Positions 27,876-37,582 of a stretch of 64,000 nucleotides of DNA are shown here, in pieces (within the stretch, counting starts at the first letter, position 1; each line of letters opens with the position of its first letter). The stretch comes from Oppiella nova (lineage: Eukaryota; Arthropoda; Arachnida; Sarcoptiformes; Oppiidae). Under the pieces are notes generated by a model. It was given only the letters and a program-made list of their open reading frames with translations. It did no database searches and was not told where the DNA came from. Made by a program: the position numbers and the translations under genes. The stretch is taken from assembly GCA_905397405.1 (NCBI GenBank), contig CAJPVJ010000002.1, forward strand, positions 1 through 64,000, in the 5' to 3' direction.

Positions 27876-28340
27876 TTAATGTGCAAGATTCTTAAAGATG
27901 ATTTTTAAATTTTCCATGGTTTTTTCAATTTGTAGTGGTGTTAAACCGTCAAATGACTGTTCAAGTACAACACTCATTAAATCATTAATTTTTAGCGTCA
28001 TTTGTTGACCAGCTTCTGTTAAATGTACCCGTGTAATACGTGCATCATGTTCACAAGAGTAGGTATCCACAAAGCCTTCCTCTTTTAAGCGATAAACAAT
28101 TTTGGTTGTCGTCGACATTTTTGAAACGATCATTTCCGAAAGCTCAGAAACACTTGCATCTGGTTTGGCTTCTAAAGCAACTAATAATCGTCGTCTAGAA
28201 TTGTCTACCCCATACTTTTTAAGTACGTGATCTAAATTTAAAACATACTGAGAATGAACTTGGCTGATCCAATAGTATGGGAAATTTTCGATATTAAAAT
28301 TTTCAGCTGCAGGTAAAAATTTTGCATATTTTTTAGTCAT
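27876..28340 (-). CDS. MarR family transcriptional regulator
   Basis: 154 residues. Winged helix-turn-helix at about 60-110 (VSELSEMIVSKMSTTTKIVYRLKEEGFVDTYSCEHDARITRVHLTEAG, read here as VSELSEMIVSKMS ... RLKEEGFV ... DARITRVHLTEAG), flanked by helices for dimerisation. Such proteins repress efflux or aromatic-degradation genes and respond to small ligands. GAGGTCC-type spacing precedes the ATG. The long upstream region (28341-29302) may contain its operator, for example the palindrome AACTTAAGTT at 28483-28492. Confidence 0.88.
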   Translation of the reverse strand: MTKKYAKFLPAAENFNIENFPYYWISQVHSQYVLNLDHVLKKYGVDNSRRRLLVALEAKPDASVSELSEMIVSKMSTTTKIVYRLKEEGFVDTYSCEHDARITRVHLTEAGQQMTLKINDLMSVVLEQSFDGLTPLQIEKTMENLKIIFKNLAH

Positions 28341-28598
28341 TTAGAGGTCCCTGTTTTTTGTAATTATTGCCATATATTAAGCGGTAATCATATTTTACTT
28401 TGAATACTTGAATCAATATGTGATAGATCACTTAATGAAAAAAACAAGTAAAATCGACGAAATGTAAATTTTGCTTGAACCAAACTTAAGTTAAAGTATT
28501 CAGTAAAGGCATTGTATAACTGTCTTAAATTAGATAAAAAGTAGTAATACCTTGCGTAAATTTAGTCGCTTCTTCATGCAATTTAGAATGAACAGAGT

Positions 28599-28688
28599 TC
28601 ATTCTCTAGTTGTTAGTGTGGAATCGAAAGTTTCAAAACAACCGCAAAGGTTGATTTTATTGAAAGTCATTGAATGTCCCTGTGTCAT
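28599..28688 (-). CDS. Candidate small protein (29 aa)
   Basis: ATG at 28688 preceded by the near-ideal Shine-Dalgarno AGGAGGAG with a six- to seven-base gap. The peptide has two cysteines as CGC in its middle and a hydrophilic C-terminus; no membrane helix. The TGA lies inside a perfect 9-bp hairpin at 28585-28605 that may end or stabilise the message. The strong binding site is the main support. It could instead be a leader peptide or chance. Confidence 0.35.
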   Translation of the reverse strand: MTQGHSMTFNKINLCGCFETFDSTLTTRE

Positions 28689-29228
28689 AGTGGCTCCTCC
28701 TACGTATATTTCAGCTTGCTTAAGTATGAAAATTACCAAGAAGATGTTGTTAAAAGCAAGCTTATTAGTTAAAAAAATTAACATCTGATGTTATTTTAAC
28801 TGAAAAATAAGAAAAATCAACTTGGCTTTACTGTTAATAATTAGGTTTGATTACGTCATAATGGGAATAAATCTAAGTATTTCCTCCCTAAATGCCCATA
28901 TATCCGATTGAAAATCATTAATTAAATTAAAGCGATTTATACCGTTAGAAGGTAAATAGCATTTAATAACTATAGTTATACACAATTTATATTGAAAAAA
29001 GCTAATGACATTTTTGTTAGATTGAGTGAAAAATAATTTGAATAAGATGAATCGGCATCTGTAAAGCATCGAATTGATCATGCGAGGCAGGGATTACTTA
29101 CAATTCACCCGTATCGCAAGGTTAATCATAAGAAAAATCTTAAATAAATGTAAAATTTTTGTGAAAATTAATTACAACTGCAAGATATTGTGCATAATTA
29201 ATCTAATTTAGTTGAAAAGGTTTCATTC

Positions 29229-29300
29229 ATGGATCCGTCGTCGTGTAGGTCAAATTTATTTTTCTTCTTATATATTGATAATAATAAGCAGGAGCTCTAA
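29229..29300 (+). CDS. Upstream ORF (23 codons) coupled to the terC-type gene
   Basis: ATG at 29229 follows GAAAAGG by eight bases. The 23-residue frame contains a short hydrophobic stretch (LFFFLYI) and ends in TAA just two bases before the ATG of the membrane-protein gene, in a different frame, covering that gene's own GGAG. This geometry fits translational coupling or leader control. Confidence 0.4.
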   Translation: MDPSSCRSNLFFFLYIDNNKQEL

Positions 29301-29302
29301 TA

Positions 29303-30844
29303 ATGGAATTTTTATTAGACCCTGGAATTTGGGTTGGTCTTTTAACCCTAATTGTTTTAGAAATTGTACTAGGTATTGATAACCTGGTCTTTATCGCCAT
29401 TCTTGCAGATAAACTTCCTCCTGAACAACGAGACAAAGCACGTATTATTGGCTTATCTTTAGCCTTAATTATGCGTTTAGGCTTGCTGTCTATTATTTCG
29501 TGGCTGGTCACATTAACCAAGCCTTTAATCGCTTTTGGCGGGTTGTCTTTCTCAGGTCGAGACTTAATTTTATTATTCGGTGGACTGTTCCTCGTCTATA
29601 AAGCCGTCACTGAACTACATGAAAAAATGGAAGGCAAACCTGAGGTTAAAAGTTCAGGTGCAGTTGTTTATGCAAGCTTCTGGGCAGTTGTGGCGCAAAT
29701 CATCGTTTTAGACGCAGTATTCTCTCTTGATTCGGTGATTACCGCGATTGGTATGGTCGACAATATCTATGTGATGATGGCCGCTGTAACGATTGCTGTG
29801 GTTGTGATGTTGATTGCTTCTAAACCGTTAACAGCATTTGTCAATAAGCATCCGACAGTCGTGATTCTATGTTTAAGTTTCTTATTGTTGATTGGTGTGA
29901 GTTTAATCGCTGAAGGTTTTGGTTTCCATATTCCGAAAGGCTATATTTACTCGGGTATTGGTGTGGCAATTTTAATTGAAGCCTTTAACCAATTTTCCAG
30001 CCGTAATGTTGAAAAGCATCAGTCGAAAACGCCGTTGCGTCATCGTACCGCAGACTCAATCTTAAAATTGATGGGAAGTAAGCTGGATGCAGATTTATTA
30101 CAAAGCCCTGAAGCTTTAGCTGCTCAAAAAGCCTTTGGTGATGAAGAACGCTATATGGTTGGTGGTGTATTGACACTTGCTGAACGTTCAGTTGCCTCAA
30201 TTATGACGCCAAGAAATCAAATTTCGTGGATCAATCTTGAAGATGATGCGGAAAGTATTCGTCAGCAAATCTTGGCTGTACCACATAGTTTATTCCCGGT
30301 ATGTCGCGGACAATTGGATAAAGTGGTTACGGTTGTACGTGCTAAAGAGTTAATTGATGTATTGGATGAACCAGAGCAATTACAAGCCTTGCTTAAACGT
30401 AGTCGTCCGATTTTTATTTTTGAAAAAATGAAAGTGATTGATGCTATTCATACTTTAAGAACGTCTAAGGGTTCTTTGGTCTTGGTAAGTAACGAATTTG
30501 GTAATATCCAAGGTTTGATTTCTCCGTTGGATGTGTTTGAAGCAATTGCGGGTGAATTCCCAGATGCAGATGAACAGTTAGAGTTGATCAAACTGAATGA
30601 TACAACGTGGAAAGCATCAGGTATGCTTGACTTGTATCAGCTTGAGCTGGAACTTGGCATGTTGGATCTAGTTCAAGAAGACTCAGGTTACTTTAGCGTA
30701 GCAGGTTTGATTTTAGACAAGACTCAAGGCGAAGCAAAAGTAGGCACTCAGATTGAACAAGAGGGCATTTGGTTTGAAGTCATCGAAATGGATGAAAATC
30801 GGATCAAGACGGTAAAAATTACCCGTCCAGAGCAATTTTCGTAA
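29303..30844 (+). CDS. TerC family membrane protein with CBS and CorC/HlyC domains
   Basis: 513 residues. The N-terminal ~240 form a TerC membrane domain with the [14 protein letters not shown] (~22-35) and [16 protein letters not shown] (~136-151) repeats whose acidic residues bind metal. Then come a CBS pair (~290-410: [44 protein letters not shown]) and a C-terminal CorC_HlyC domain (~430-510). This is the YegH/YoaE architecture, proposed for metal (manganese) or tellurite handling at the inner membrane. A coupled upstream ORF and hairpin suggest leader control, but no yybP-ykoY element is evident. Confidence 0.9.
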   Translation: MEFLLDPGIWVGLLTLIVLEIVLGIDNLVFIAILADKLPPEQRDKARIIGLSLALIMRLGLLSIISWLVTLTKPLIAFGGLSFSGRDLILLFGGLFLVYKAVTELHEKMEGKPEVKSSGAVVYASFWAVVAQIIVLDAVFSLDSVITAIGMVDNIYVMMAAVTIAVVVMLIASKPLTAFVNKHPTVVILCLSFLLLIGVSLIAEGFGFHIPKGYIYSGIGVAILIEAFNQFSSRNVEKHQSKTPLRHRTADSILKLMGSKLDADLLQSPEALAAQKAFGDEERYMVGGVLTLAERSVASIMTPRNQISWINLEDDAESIRQQILAVPHSLFPVCRGQLDKVVTVVRAKELIDVLDEPEQLQALLKRSRPIFIFEKMKVIDAIHTLRTSKGSLVLVSNEFGNIQGLISPLDVFEAIAGEFPDADEQLELIKLNDTTWKASGMLDLYQLELELGMLDLVQEDSGYFSVAGLILDKTQGEAKVGTQIEQEGIWFEVIEMDENRIKTVKITRPEQFS

Positions 30845-30882
30845 CTGTTTTACGATTAAATCGCAAGCAGATATAAAAAACT

Positions 30883-30915
30883 AAAAAAATGCCTCATTAA
30901 TGAGGCATTTTTTTT
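30883..30915 (+). terminator. Terminator of the terC-type gene
   Basis: Stem AAAAATGCCTCAT / ATGAGGCATTTTT with T-run; A/T tracts on both sides make it likely bidirectional for the convergent hydrolase gene. Confidence 0.92.
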
Positions 30916-30969
30916 GAATAAAAAGAGCACTTAGATAGGATTACTTATCTAAGTACTTGAAACTAAAAA

Positions 30970-31827
30970 TTAATTTAAAATATTTTGTGCCATTGTTGGC
31001 CATAAATTTTGATGTGACTTCTTAAACATTAACATATGACCAATGGCTTTATGGCCTGTATCTTTCGGTTTAAGCTCTATCATTTCTGTGGTGGCTTTTG
31101 GATACAAGCGAAGTAAGTCTTTGACATTGGCTTCTGTAGCGATCTCATCATCCGATGACCAATACACCGTAATTGGGCATTGAATTTCGTTGTGATAGTC
31201 CTCGAAAATCGTTTTACCTATAGCGTTCATCACATAACCGGGTTTACTGCAAAATTCAGCCCATTGTTTTGCAACATTTTTGGGTAAATTTTCTCCCATG
31301 CCTAAAAACTTGGTTGCGCCATAGCCTTTGACTAAGCTTGAAACAGGGAAGATCATTTTAAACATGACAGGCGCCATACGTTTGGTTCGCCCTTTAAGTC
31401 CTTTTACATGTCCTGTAGAGCCTGAAATTGCAATTACTTGTGCTACTTTCTTGTAATTAGAAACAATGCCTAGTAATTGTCCCCCAGCACTATGACCTAA
31501 GAGTATGACTTGTTCTTTGCCTGTTTTATTCAGCAATGTTTCAATAGCAGCAGGAATATCCAGTTGTCCCCAGTCTTGGATACTTGCAGTGGACTGACGA
31601 ATAGGACCATGTAAAGACTCACCTATACCACGAAAATCGAAGACTAGTACATCTAAACCTTGTTGGGCAAGCCATTCTATAAAATGATGATAAAAACCTT
31701 GGGTAATACCTGTTGCAGGACAAACCAAAATAGGCAATTGATGGGTTGATTGTTTTGCCGGATAAAAACGTGCAGTTAAGCTATAGCTATCTGCACAAGT
31801 TATGGTTAAATTTTCAAATGTATTCAT
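30970..31827 (-). CDS. Alpha/beta hydrolase
   Basis: 285 residues, cytoplasmic. The nucleophile serine is in GHSAGG (~111-116), the strand-helix VLVFDFRGIGES (~60-71) is typical, and the late motif TGHKAIGHMLMF supplies the histidine. Similar to YheT/serine-aminopeptidase-like hydrolases of unknown substrate. It resembles in size the other hydrolase at 5965-7074 but is not closely related. Single gene. Confidence 0.82.
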   Translation of the reverse strand: MNTFENLTITCADSYSLTARFYPAKQSTHQLPILVCPATGITQGFYHHFIEWLAQQGLDVLVFDFRGIGESLHGPIRQSTASIQDWGQLDIPAAIETLLNKTGKEQVILLGHSAGGQLLGIVSNYKKVAQVIAISGSTGHVKGLKGRTKRMAPVMFKMIFPVSSLVKGYGATKFLGMGENLPKNVAKQWAEFCSKPGYVMNAIGKTIFEDYHNEIQCPITVYWSSDDEIATEANVKDLLRLYPKATTEMIELKPKDTGHKAIGHMLMFKKSHQNLWPTMAQNILN

Positions 31828-31953
31828 AACAATTCAATGGGTATGCTTTAATGATTACTTTACATAAGTTCTAAAAAGAAACTTGATGAAAGTATGACTT
31901 ATGAGTCAAAGGTAATATAAATATTTTAAGCTGTTGGAATTAGGATGTTTTAA

Positions 31954-32412
31954 ATGGATTTAGTGAGTTTAAGTTTGTCGGTAAAGTTAGCTTTAATATT
32001 TAGTGGGATTTATCTATGGGTGGGTATGCTAACAGGGGTTTGGAAATATTACCAAATTAGTCGATCAGAAATGGCTCGAGCTCATTATTATGTCGATATC
32101 GCACATCGCAGTAGCTTGCTTTATGCTCCAGCCACTTTGATTTTAGCGGTGATGGCCTATTGTTCAAGCTGGACAGAAACCACAAATTTAATATTTGTCT
32201 TGATTAATTTATTCTTTTTTAGCTTTTCAATTGCCAGTTATGTTTTGCATGGTTTTTTAAAAGATACGACAAATCAATTCAAAGAACCGCACCAATTAGG
32301 AACAATGCACTTACCGAAAATATTGTTACGTATCGCAATGCTGTTATTGGTACTCGGGGAGATTGTTGCGACTGGAGGATTATTACTAGGAATGTTTAAT
32401 ACTTTGTTTTAA
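31954..32412 (+). CDS. Hypothetical four-helix membrane protein
   Basis: 152 residues with hydrophobic segments at about 7-27, 51-68, 75-97 and 126-149. Between the first two is a hydrophilic loop with YYQISRSEMARAHYY. No known signature; likely inner membrane. GGAAT and GGATG elements lie before the ATG. Confidence 0.7.
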   Translation: MDLVSLSLSVKLALIFSGIYLWVGMLTGVWKYYQISRSEMARAHYYVDIAHRSSLLYAPATLILAVMAYCSSWTETTNLIFVLINLFFFSFSIASYVLHGFLKDTTNQFKEPHQLGTMHLPKILLRIAMLLLVLGEIVATGGLLLGMFNTLF

Positions 32413-32465
32413 TACTTAAATTTTTATGATTTTCTTATTTAAGATGGATGCATGGCATCCATCTT

Positions 32466-32702
32466 TTATTCTGTAATCTTCGCGAGTTTACGAGATTTAT
32501 GATCGACTACATCCCAAACATAGAAGGCAGCAGAAACGACTAATGCATAGGCAAAAAATTCAGGTTTTAAATTGCCTTGAATGAGTCCATGAATAAACAG
32601 AGTCACTAAAAGTGCAAGTGTTGTACTTAGATAGATGACCAGTTTTGTATTTGTCTTCAAAGAATTAATGAAGACTTGCTTATTGAAATGTATTGATAAC
32701 AT
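32466..32702 (-). CDS. Hypothetical two-helix membrane protein
   Basis: 78 residues. The ATG at 32702 follows AGGAGG by seven bases, which decides it over ATGs six and 33 bases upstream. Two membrane helices: LVIYLSTTLALLVTLFIHGLI (~21-41) and FFAYALVVSAAFYVWDVV (~48-65), then a basic tail. Family unrecognised. Confidence 0.7.
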   Translation of the reverse strand: MLSIHFNKQVFINSLKTNTKLVIYLSTTLALLVTLFIHGLIQGNLKPEFFAYALVVSAAFYVWDVVDHKSRKLAKITE

Positions 32703-33347
32703 CCCCATTCCTCCTGTCTGCTCGACAAAAACCACATTGTTTTAGTCTGGATTGGTTTATTCAGTTGTACCATATCTAATTATTATTTCAAGAGCAAATA
32801 GCTCTATTATTCAAAATAATTATGACATATTTATTACAAGTGATGATTATTTTATAAAAAATGAAAATATAAGTGATTTTTTTGATAAATGATGTAATTG
32901 TTGTTGAAGTAGTGTGAGCTAGTTATCAAAATAAAATACAATAACTGAATAGGTCTTGAAAGTATTTTCGACTAAAGTTGATAAAAATTATGCAATATTT
33001 ATGCAAAAATCGAAAAAAATGACTATTTTTTCAAAATAATTCAATTTTGGCATGGAGAACGGTTCACTCATTCAAAAAAAGCAACAACGCGACTGAATTT
33101 ATCTTTGTTGAATTAAAATTAAGTTTTAGTATTTTTTAGCCAAAAGTTTTTTATACATAGCGCAAAGCTTGATTCGATCTATTCAGGTGCATTGATCACA
33201 TGTTTGAAGCACTAAGATGGATCAAAGAACGCTTTAAAAATTGTGTCGCAAACAATAACGGCCTGTGGGGTAAACATGACAATTATTGATCACTGTTAAA
33301 ATAAGATTTGGGTAAAATCAAATTTTAAGGATGATAATTAAAAAGCT
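32703..33347. other. Intergenic spacer upstream of the two-helix protein
   Basis: About 645 AT-rich bases. It must hold the promoter of the small membrane gene and the 3' region of brnQ. A GC-richer patch around 33050-33280 lacks ORFs longer than about 15 codons. No hairpin or RNA family could be recognised. Confidence 0.4.
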
Positions 33348-34640
33348 TTATTTTTTAACTTTATCAATTACGACACAGATGATTAACACGATCAATGATG
33401 GGATCACCCATGCAAGATTCTGTTCATTTAACGGTAAGTTTTGAATCATCAAAGGTAAGCTGTCTTTAAAGCTTGTGACTTTAATTCCTTCAATAAGACC
33501 AAATAAAAATGCAACGCCAGTAACAGGTGCGATAACCGTGGTTGGGTTATTGAATTTACCCCAAAAGAAGCTCAATAGAATGACCACAATTGCTGGTGGG
33601 TAAATTGCACTGAGTACGGGAACTGAAAAAGCAATCAGTTTGGTTAAACCTAGATTTGAAATCACCAATGAAAACAACACCAAAATAACCACTAAAACTT
33701 TATATGGAATTTTTGTCAGTTCAGAGAAGTATTCAGCACATGCGCAGGTTAAACCAATCGCAGTAACCATACATGCAATAAAAATCAAAGCTGTCAGGAA
33801 TAAAGAGCCTAAGTCACCAAAAGCATGTTGAACATAAGCATGCAGGATCACTGCGCCATTTTCAGCATTTGGAGCAGCATCATGACTGCCTAAACCAAGT
33901 TTAAATAAGCTGAGATAAACCAGCGTTAAACCTACACCAGAAATCAAACTTGCAATAATGGCATATTTGGTTACGAGCTTTTTATCTGTGACACCACGAG
34001 AGTGGATAGCGTGGATAATCACAATACCGAAAACCAAAGCGCCTAAAGTGTCCATGGTTAAATAACCATTTACAAAACCTTCAGAAACAGGGCTGGTAGC
34101 GTAATTGTTGATCGCAGGAGAAATTGAACCAGTTGGGATCAGAAATGCTGCAATACCTAAAATTGCCAGTGCAATAATTTTTAGCGGCGCAAGAATATGA
34201 CCCACTGTATCCAATAATTTATTTGGATAAAGAGAAACTAAAGTCACAAATGCAAAATAGATAACGCTATAAATGAATAATGCTGTACCACCATTTCCAA
34301 AGTATGAGGAAAAACCAATTTCATAAGAAACAGTTGCAGTACGAGGTGTAGCAAATAATGGCCCAACCGAGAGATAACACACTACAGTCAATATTAAACT
34401 TGCAACTTTACCTAAAGGCGAGCTTAAAATCGCAATAGAACCTTCAGTTTTAGAAAGTGCCATAATGGTAATAACAGGTAAGCCTACAGCTGTGACTAGA
34501 AAACCTAGCGCTGCGAGCCATACATGTTCACCGGCTTGTTGAGCAACAATGGGTGGAAAAATAATATTGCCTGCCCCAATAAATAAGGCAAAGGTCATAA
34601 AACCTAAAGCAATAATATCCTTTGTACGGAGATTAGTCAT
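33348..34640 (-). CDS. brnQ: Branched-chain amino acid transporter BrnQ
   Basis: 430 residues, 12 membrane helices, LIVCS-family Na+ or H+ symporter for Leu, Ile and Val. The N-terminal signature IIALGFMTFALFIGAGNIIFPP (residues ~8-29) is diagnostic; other family parts are FATPRTATVSYEIGF and ACMVTAIGLTCACAEYFSEL. I chose the ATG at 34640 rather than a TTG seven codons upstream; neither has an obvious Shine-Dalgarno. Monocistronic. Confidence 0.9.
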   Translation of the reverse strand: MTNLRTKDIIALGFMTFALFIGAGNIIFPPIVAQQAGEHVWLAALGFLVTAVGLPVITIMALSKTEGSIAILSSPLGKVASLILTVVCYLSVGPLFATPRTATVSYEIGFSSYFGNGGTALFIYSVIYFAFVTLVSLYPNKLLDTVGHILAPLKIIALAILGIAAFLIPTGSISPAINNYATSPVSEGFVNGYLTMDTLGALVFGIVIIHAIHSRGVTDKKLVTKYAIIASLISGVGLTLVYLSLFKLGLGSHDAAPNAENGAVILHAYVQHAFGDLGSLFLTALIFIACMVTAIGLTCACAEYFSELTKIPYKVLVVILVLFSLVISNLGLTKLIAFSVPVLSAIYPPAIVVILLSFFWGKFNNPTTVIAPVTGVAFLFGLIEGIKVTSFKDSLPLMIQNLPLNEQNLAWVIPSLIVLIICVVIDKVKK

Positions 34641-34975
34641 AAACTGTGGTTGAAAAAGCAAAACAGCGATTTTAGTAGAAATAGCTTATTTTTTGTATTT
34701 TATTTTATGGATAATATTCCCGTTTTTTATAAATTTTAACCAATTAGTCATATTGATTATATTTATGTGGATGATTCACAGTTAATTTTCAAAAATTGAA
34801 AAAATCAAAATTTTCAAAAAATATAGAATAGATAAAATCATCATATGGAAAGATTATACTTATTCTAAAATTTATGTGCTTGATTTTGCATTTTTATTGA
34901 ATAAGATAGGCGGTAAATTGCCCTAAATGTATTGAAAAGGCATATAATATTTTTTCACTTTTGCGGACAGATCCA
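34641..34975. other. Divergent promoter region brnQ-map
   Basis: 335 bases of extremely AT-rich sequence between divergent brnQ and map. It holds the map promoter at its right end; the brnQ promoter is not clear. Confidence 0.4.
34918..34948 (+). promoter_or_regulatory. Candidate promoter of map
   Basis: TATAAT at 34943-34948 is a perfect -10 hexamer; TTGCCC at 34918-34923 can serve as -35 with a 19-base spacer. The start codon lies 28 bases downstream, giving a short leader. Confidence 0.5.
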
Positions 34976-35770
34976 ATGAAAGCTTCTACAGTCACCATTA
35001 AAACCGAACAAGACCTTGAAAAATTAAGAGTGTCGGGGCGTTTAGCTGCTCAAGTTTTAGCAATGATTGGTGAATATGTGGAGCCAGGGGTGACGACTGA
35101 GTATTTAGACGATATTTGCAATGATTTTATTGTCAATACGCTGAAAGTGATCCCTGCAAATATTGGATATTATGGTTATACCAAAACCACCTGTATTTCT
35201 CCAAATGAAGTGGTCTGTCACGGTATCCCATCAAAACATAAGGTTTTAAATGATGGCGATATCATCAATATCGATGTTGCGATTATCAAAGATGGTTATT
35301 TTGGTGATACCAGCCGTATGTACTATGTGGGTACAGTTAAACCTGAAGCGAAAAGACTGGTTGAAACGACTTATGAGGCAATGGTGGCTGGGATTCATAT
35401 GGTCAAACCTGGTGCAACACTCGGGGATATTGGCCATGCGATCCAACAAGTTGGGCAACGTGAAGGTTATACGATCGTTCGTGAATATTGTGGTCATGGG
35501 ATTGGTAAGATTTATCATGAGCAACCCAACGTATTACATTATGGTCAACCCGGACAGGGCTTAGTGCTTAAAAAGGGTATGGTTTTTACCATTGAACCAA
35601 TGATTAATGCGGGGAAATCCAGTGTCAAAGAGCTGAAAGATGGCTGGACTGTGGTTACTGCGGATAAGTCATTGTCAGCACAATGGGAACATATGGTTGC
35701 TGTCACAGATACAGGATTTGAATTGCTTACACCTTGGCCTGAAGGCACTGGCAACTACCCTGAGATTTAA
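34976..35770 (+). CDS. map: Type I methionine aminopeptidase
   Basis: 264 residues. It removes N-terminal Met from nascent proteins. All five metal ligands are visible: IDVAIIKDGYFGDTSR (two Asp, ~98-113), HGIGKIYHE (His, ~170-178), FTIEPMI (Glu) and QWEHMVAV (Glu). The ATG at 34976 is preferred to a TTG five codons upstream, which carries no conserved sequence. The distance from the -10 element supports this start. Confidence 0.95.
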   Translation: MKASTVTIKTEQDLEKLRVSGRLAAQVLAMIGEYVEPGVTTEYLDDICNDFIVNTLKVIPANIGYYGYTKTTCISPNEVVCHGIPSKHKVLNDGDIINIDVAIIKDGYFGDTSRMYYVGTVKPEAKRLVETTYEAMVAGIHMVKPGATLGDIGHAIQQVGQREGYTIVREYCGHGIGKIYHEQPNVLHYGQPGQGLVLKKGMVFTIEPMINAGKSSVKELKDGWTVVTADKSLSAQWEHMVAVTDTGFELLTPWPEGTGNYPEI

Positions 35771-36000
35771 TCTTTAGACTTTGGTCTAATGAATGAATTA
35801 TGATCGGCGATTTATTGTTTTTTTATCTTTGAAAATGAGATTTTTCTCACTTTATTTGCTGGAAATGTGGTTCTTTTAGGGGATGTTTTCGGTTGAGAAA
35901 TATCCAATAAGTGTTTTTAAGTATTGGCTTAAATATTAACCAATCGCTAAGATAGCTTCCAGATTCTCGCTGTAGTTTCTATTGTTGTTTCAAGCTTTCT

Positions 36001-36030
36001 AGCTTACCCATCCTAGGGTAAGCTTTTTTT
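36001..36030 (+). terminator. Terminator downstream of map
   Basis: Stem AGCTTACCC / GGGTAAGCT around five bases with a run of eight T. It lies 230 bases after the map stop; the space between (35771-36000) has no gene. Confidence 0.85.
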
Positions 36031-36119
36031 TGTCTATCGCTTCTCGATTTGCTTTGATTCGACGATTGAAAATTTAAAATAAGATGAATGAGCCTCCATT
36101 CATCTTATTGATCAGAATG

Positions 36120-37292
36120 CTATTTTTTAAGTTTAAAGTTTAAAATAAACGAAACAGCGAATCCAAATAGGAGTCCCCAAAAAGCGGAACCAATCCCAAA
36201 AAACTGAACACCTGATGCACTGAATAAGAAGGTGAGCAGTGCGGCTTCACGATCTTTGACTTCATGAAATGCAATCGCAATATTATGGCTAATCGTACCA
36301 AACAAGGCGATCCCCGCTAATGCCACAATAAAAAGATGTGGAAAAGACATCAATAGACTTGTCAATGTTGCCGCAAATAGCCCCATCAAAATATAAAAGA
36401 AACCACAGCTCATGCCAGCAATATAGCGCTTCGCAGGGTCTGGGTGAACTTGGTCATCCAGACTGACTGCAGCACTGATTGCAGCAATATTCACGGTATA
36501 ACAGCCAAATGGTGCAAGCAAAGTCTGCGCTGTACCTGTCCAACCAATAAGTTGGTTAACATGGGGTTTATAGCCATAACTTTTAATCATCGCAATCCCT
36601 GGTAAATACTGAGATGCCATATTGATTACAAATAAAGGCAGTGCCAATCCGAGAATTGCAGACCATGTGAACTCAGGTGTCATCCATACTGGTTTTGCCA
36701 ATCCCCACTGTAAGGTTGGAACATGAAACTCCATAAAAAATGGACAAATGATAATTCCTGCGATCACGGTAATCACAATACAATAACGAGCCCATAGCCG
36801 TTTAGTGATGATATAAACCGTCAAAAGGCTGAGAATAAATGCCCAGTCGTTTTGCATACTGGCAAATAGAGCAATACCAAACTTGAGTAATACACCTGCC
36901 AGCATGGCACTGGTCAAACTCTGAGGAATATACGAAATAATTTTTTCAAATATGCCTAAAAAGCCTAGTGTGGCGGTCAGTAAACCACTCACTAAGAAAG
37001 CACCAATGGCTTCATAGAGTGAGTAGCCGCTGGCAGTGGCAATGATGAGTGCAAGTGCAGCGGTTGACCATGAGGTAGCAACAGGATATTTGAATTTCCA
37101 AGAAAGAATTAATCCTGAAAGACCTATACCTAAACCGAGTGCCCAAAACCAAGAGGTAATTTGTTCAGGGTTTGCGCCAAGTAATTGAGCCGCTTGTATG
37201 ACGAGTACAGCCGAAACACTGATACCAATTAAGAAGGTAATGAAACCTGCAAATACAGCAGGTATAGAGAAGTCTTGGAGTAACTTTTGCAT
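36120..37292 (-). CDS. BenE family benzoate/H+ symporter-like transporter
   Basis: 390 residues with 11-12 membrane helices. Typical BenE features are AGFITFLIGISVSAVLVIQAAQLLGA (start; ~15-40), the SWKFKYPVATSWSTAALALI loop and GCYTVNIAAISAAVSLDDQVHPDPAKRYIAG. BenE imports benzoate or related aromatic acids. No ben or cat genes are nearby, so it is a stand-alone YdcO-type paralogue whose substrate is uncertain. Confidence 0.88.
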   Translation of the reverse strand: MQKLLQDFSIPAVFAGFITFLIGISVSAVLVIQAAQLLGANPEQITSWFWALGLGIGLSGLILSWKFKYPVATSWSTAALALIIATASGYSLYEAIGAFLVSGLLTATLGFLGIFEKIISYIPQSLTSAMLAGVLLKFGIALFASMQNDWAFILSLLTVYIITKRLWARYCIVITVIAGIIICPFFMEFHVPTLQWGLAKPVWMTPEFTWSAILGLALPLFVINMASQYLPGIAMIKSYGYKPHVNQLIGWTGTAQTLLAPFGCYTVNIAAISAAVSLDDQVHPDPAKRYIAGMSCGFFYILMGLFAATLTSLLMSFPHLFIVALAGIALFGTISHNIAIAFHEVKDREAALLTFLFSASGVQFFGIGSAFWGLLFGFAVSFILNFKLKK

Positions 37293-37582
37293 GATCCCTT
37301 GCTTTTAAATTTGATTGAATGGTTGAAAATGCAACCATCATACATGGATCATTTTAAAGCTTATAGGGTTAATTGGAATTAAATAGCAAAAGGAAAAATA
37401 AAATTGAATAAATTCTCATTTTTGGAGAATTTGGCTTTTTAAAAATTAAAACAGTTTAGTCGAAAGTAATTTATACTTACTTATAAAGATTAGATATTGC
37501 CTTGAATAGAAAGCGCAGTTTATCCAAAAGAACGATCCAAAAAGAATGCTTTTAATCGGGAGATTTATTTAGCTAAATCAGC

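Larger units (their letters stand above)
28341..29302. other. Long intergenic region marR-terC
   Basis: About 960 bases between a minus-strand regulator and a plus-strand membrane protein. Contents: a perfect AACTTAAGTT palindrome at 28483-28492; a candidate 29-codon minus-strand ORF with a strong Shine-Dalgarno at 28599-28688; a perfect 9-bp hairpin (AGAATGAAC/GTTCATTCT, 28585-28605) over its stop; a TGCGA/TCGCA hairpin at 29081-29118; and a 23-codon ORF at 29229-29300 coupled to the next gene. No tRNA or known riboswitch was recognised. Confidence 0.5.

Noticed and set aside
28552-28788. 78-residue TTG-initiated plus-strand frame
   Set aside because: Opposite the small ORF that has a strong binding site; no binding site of its own.
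28851-29081. 76-residue minus-strand frame
   Set aside because: Low complexity, AT-driven, no binding site.
29040-29230. yybP-ykoY manganese riboswitch before the terC-type gene
   Set aside because: Conserved core bases were not found; only a simple hairpin is present.
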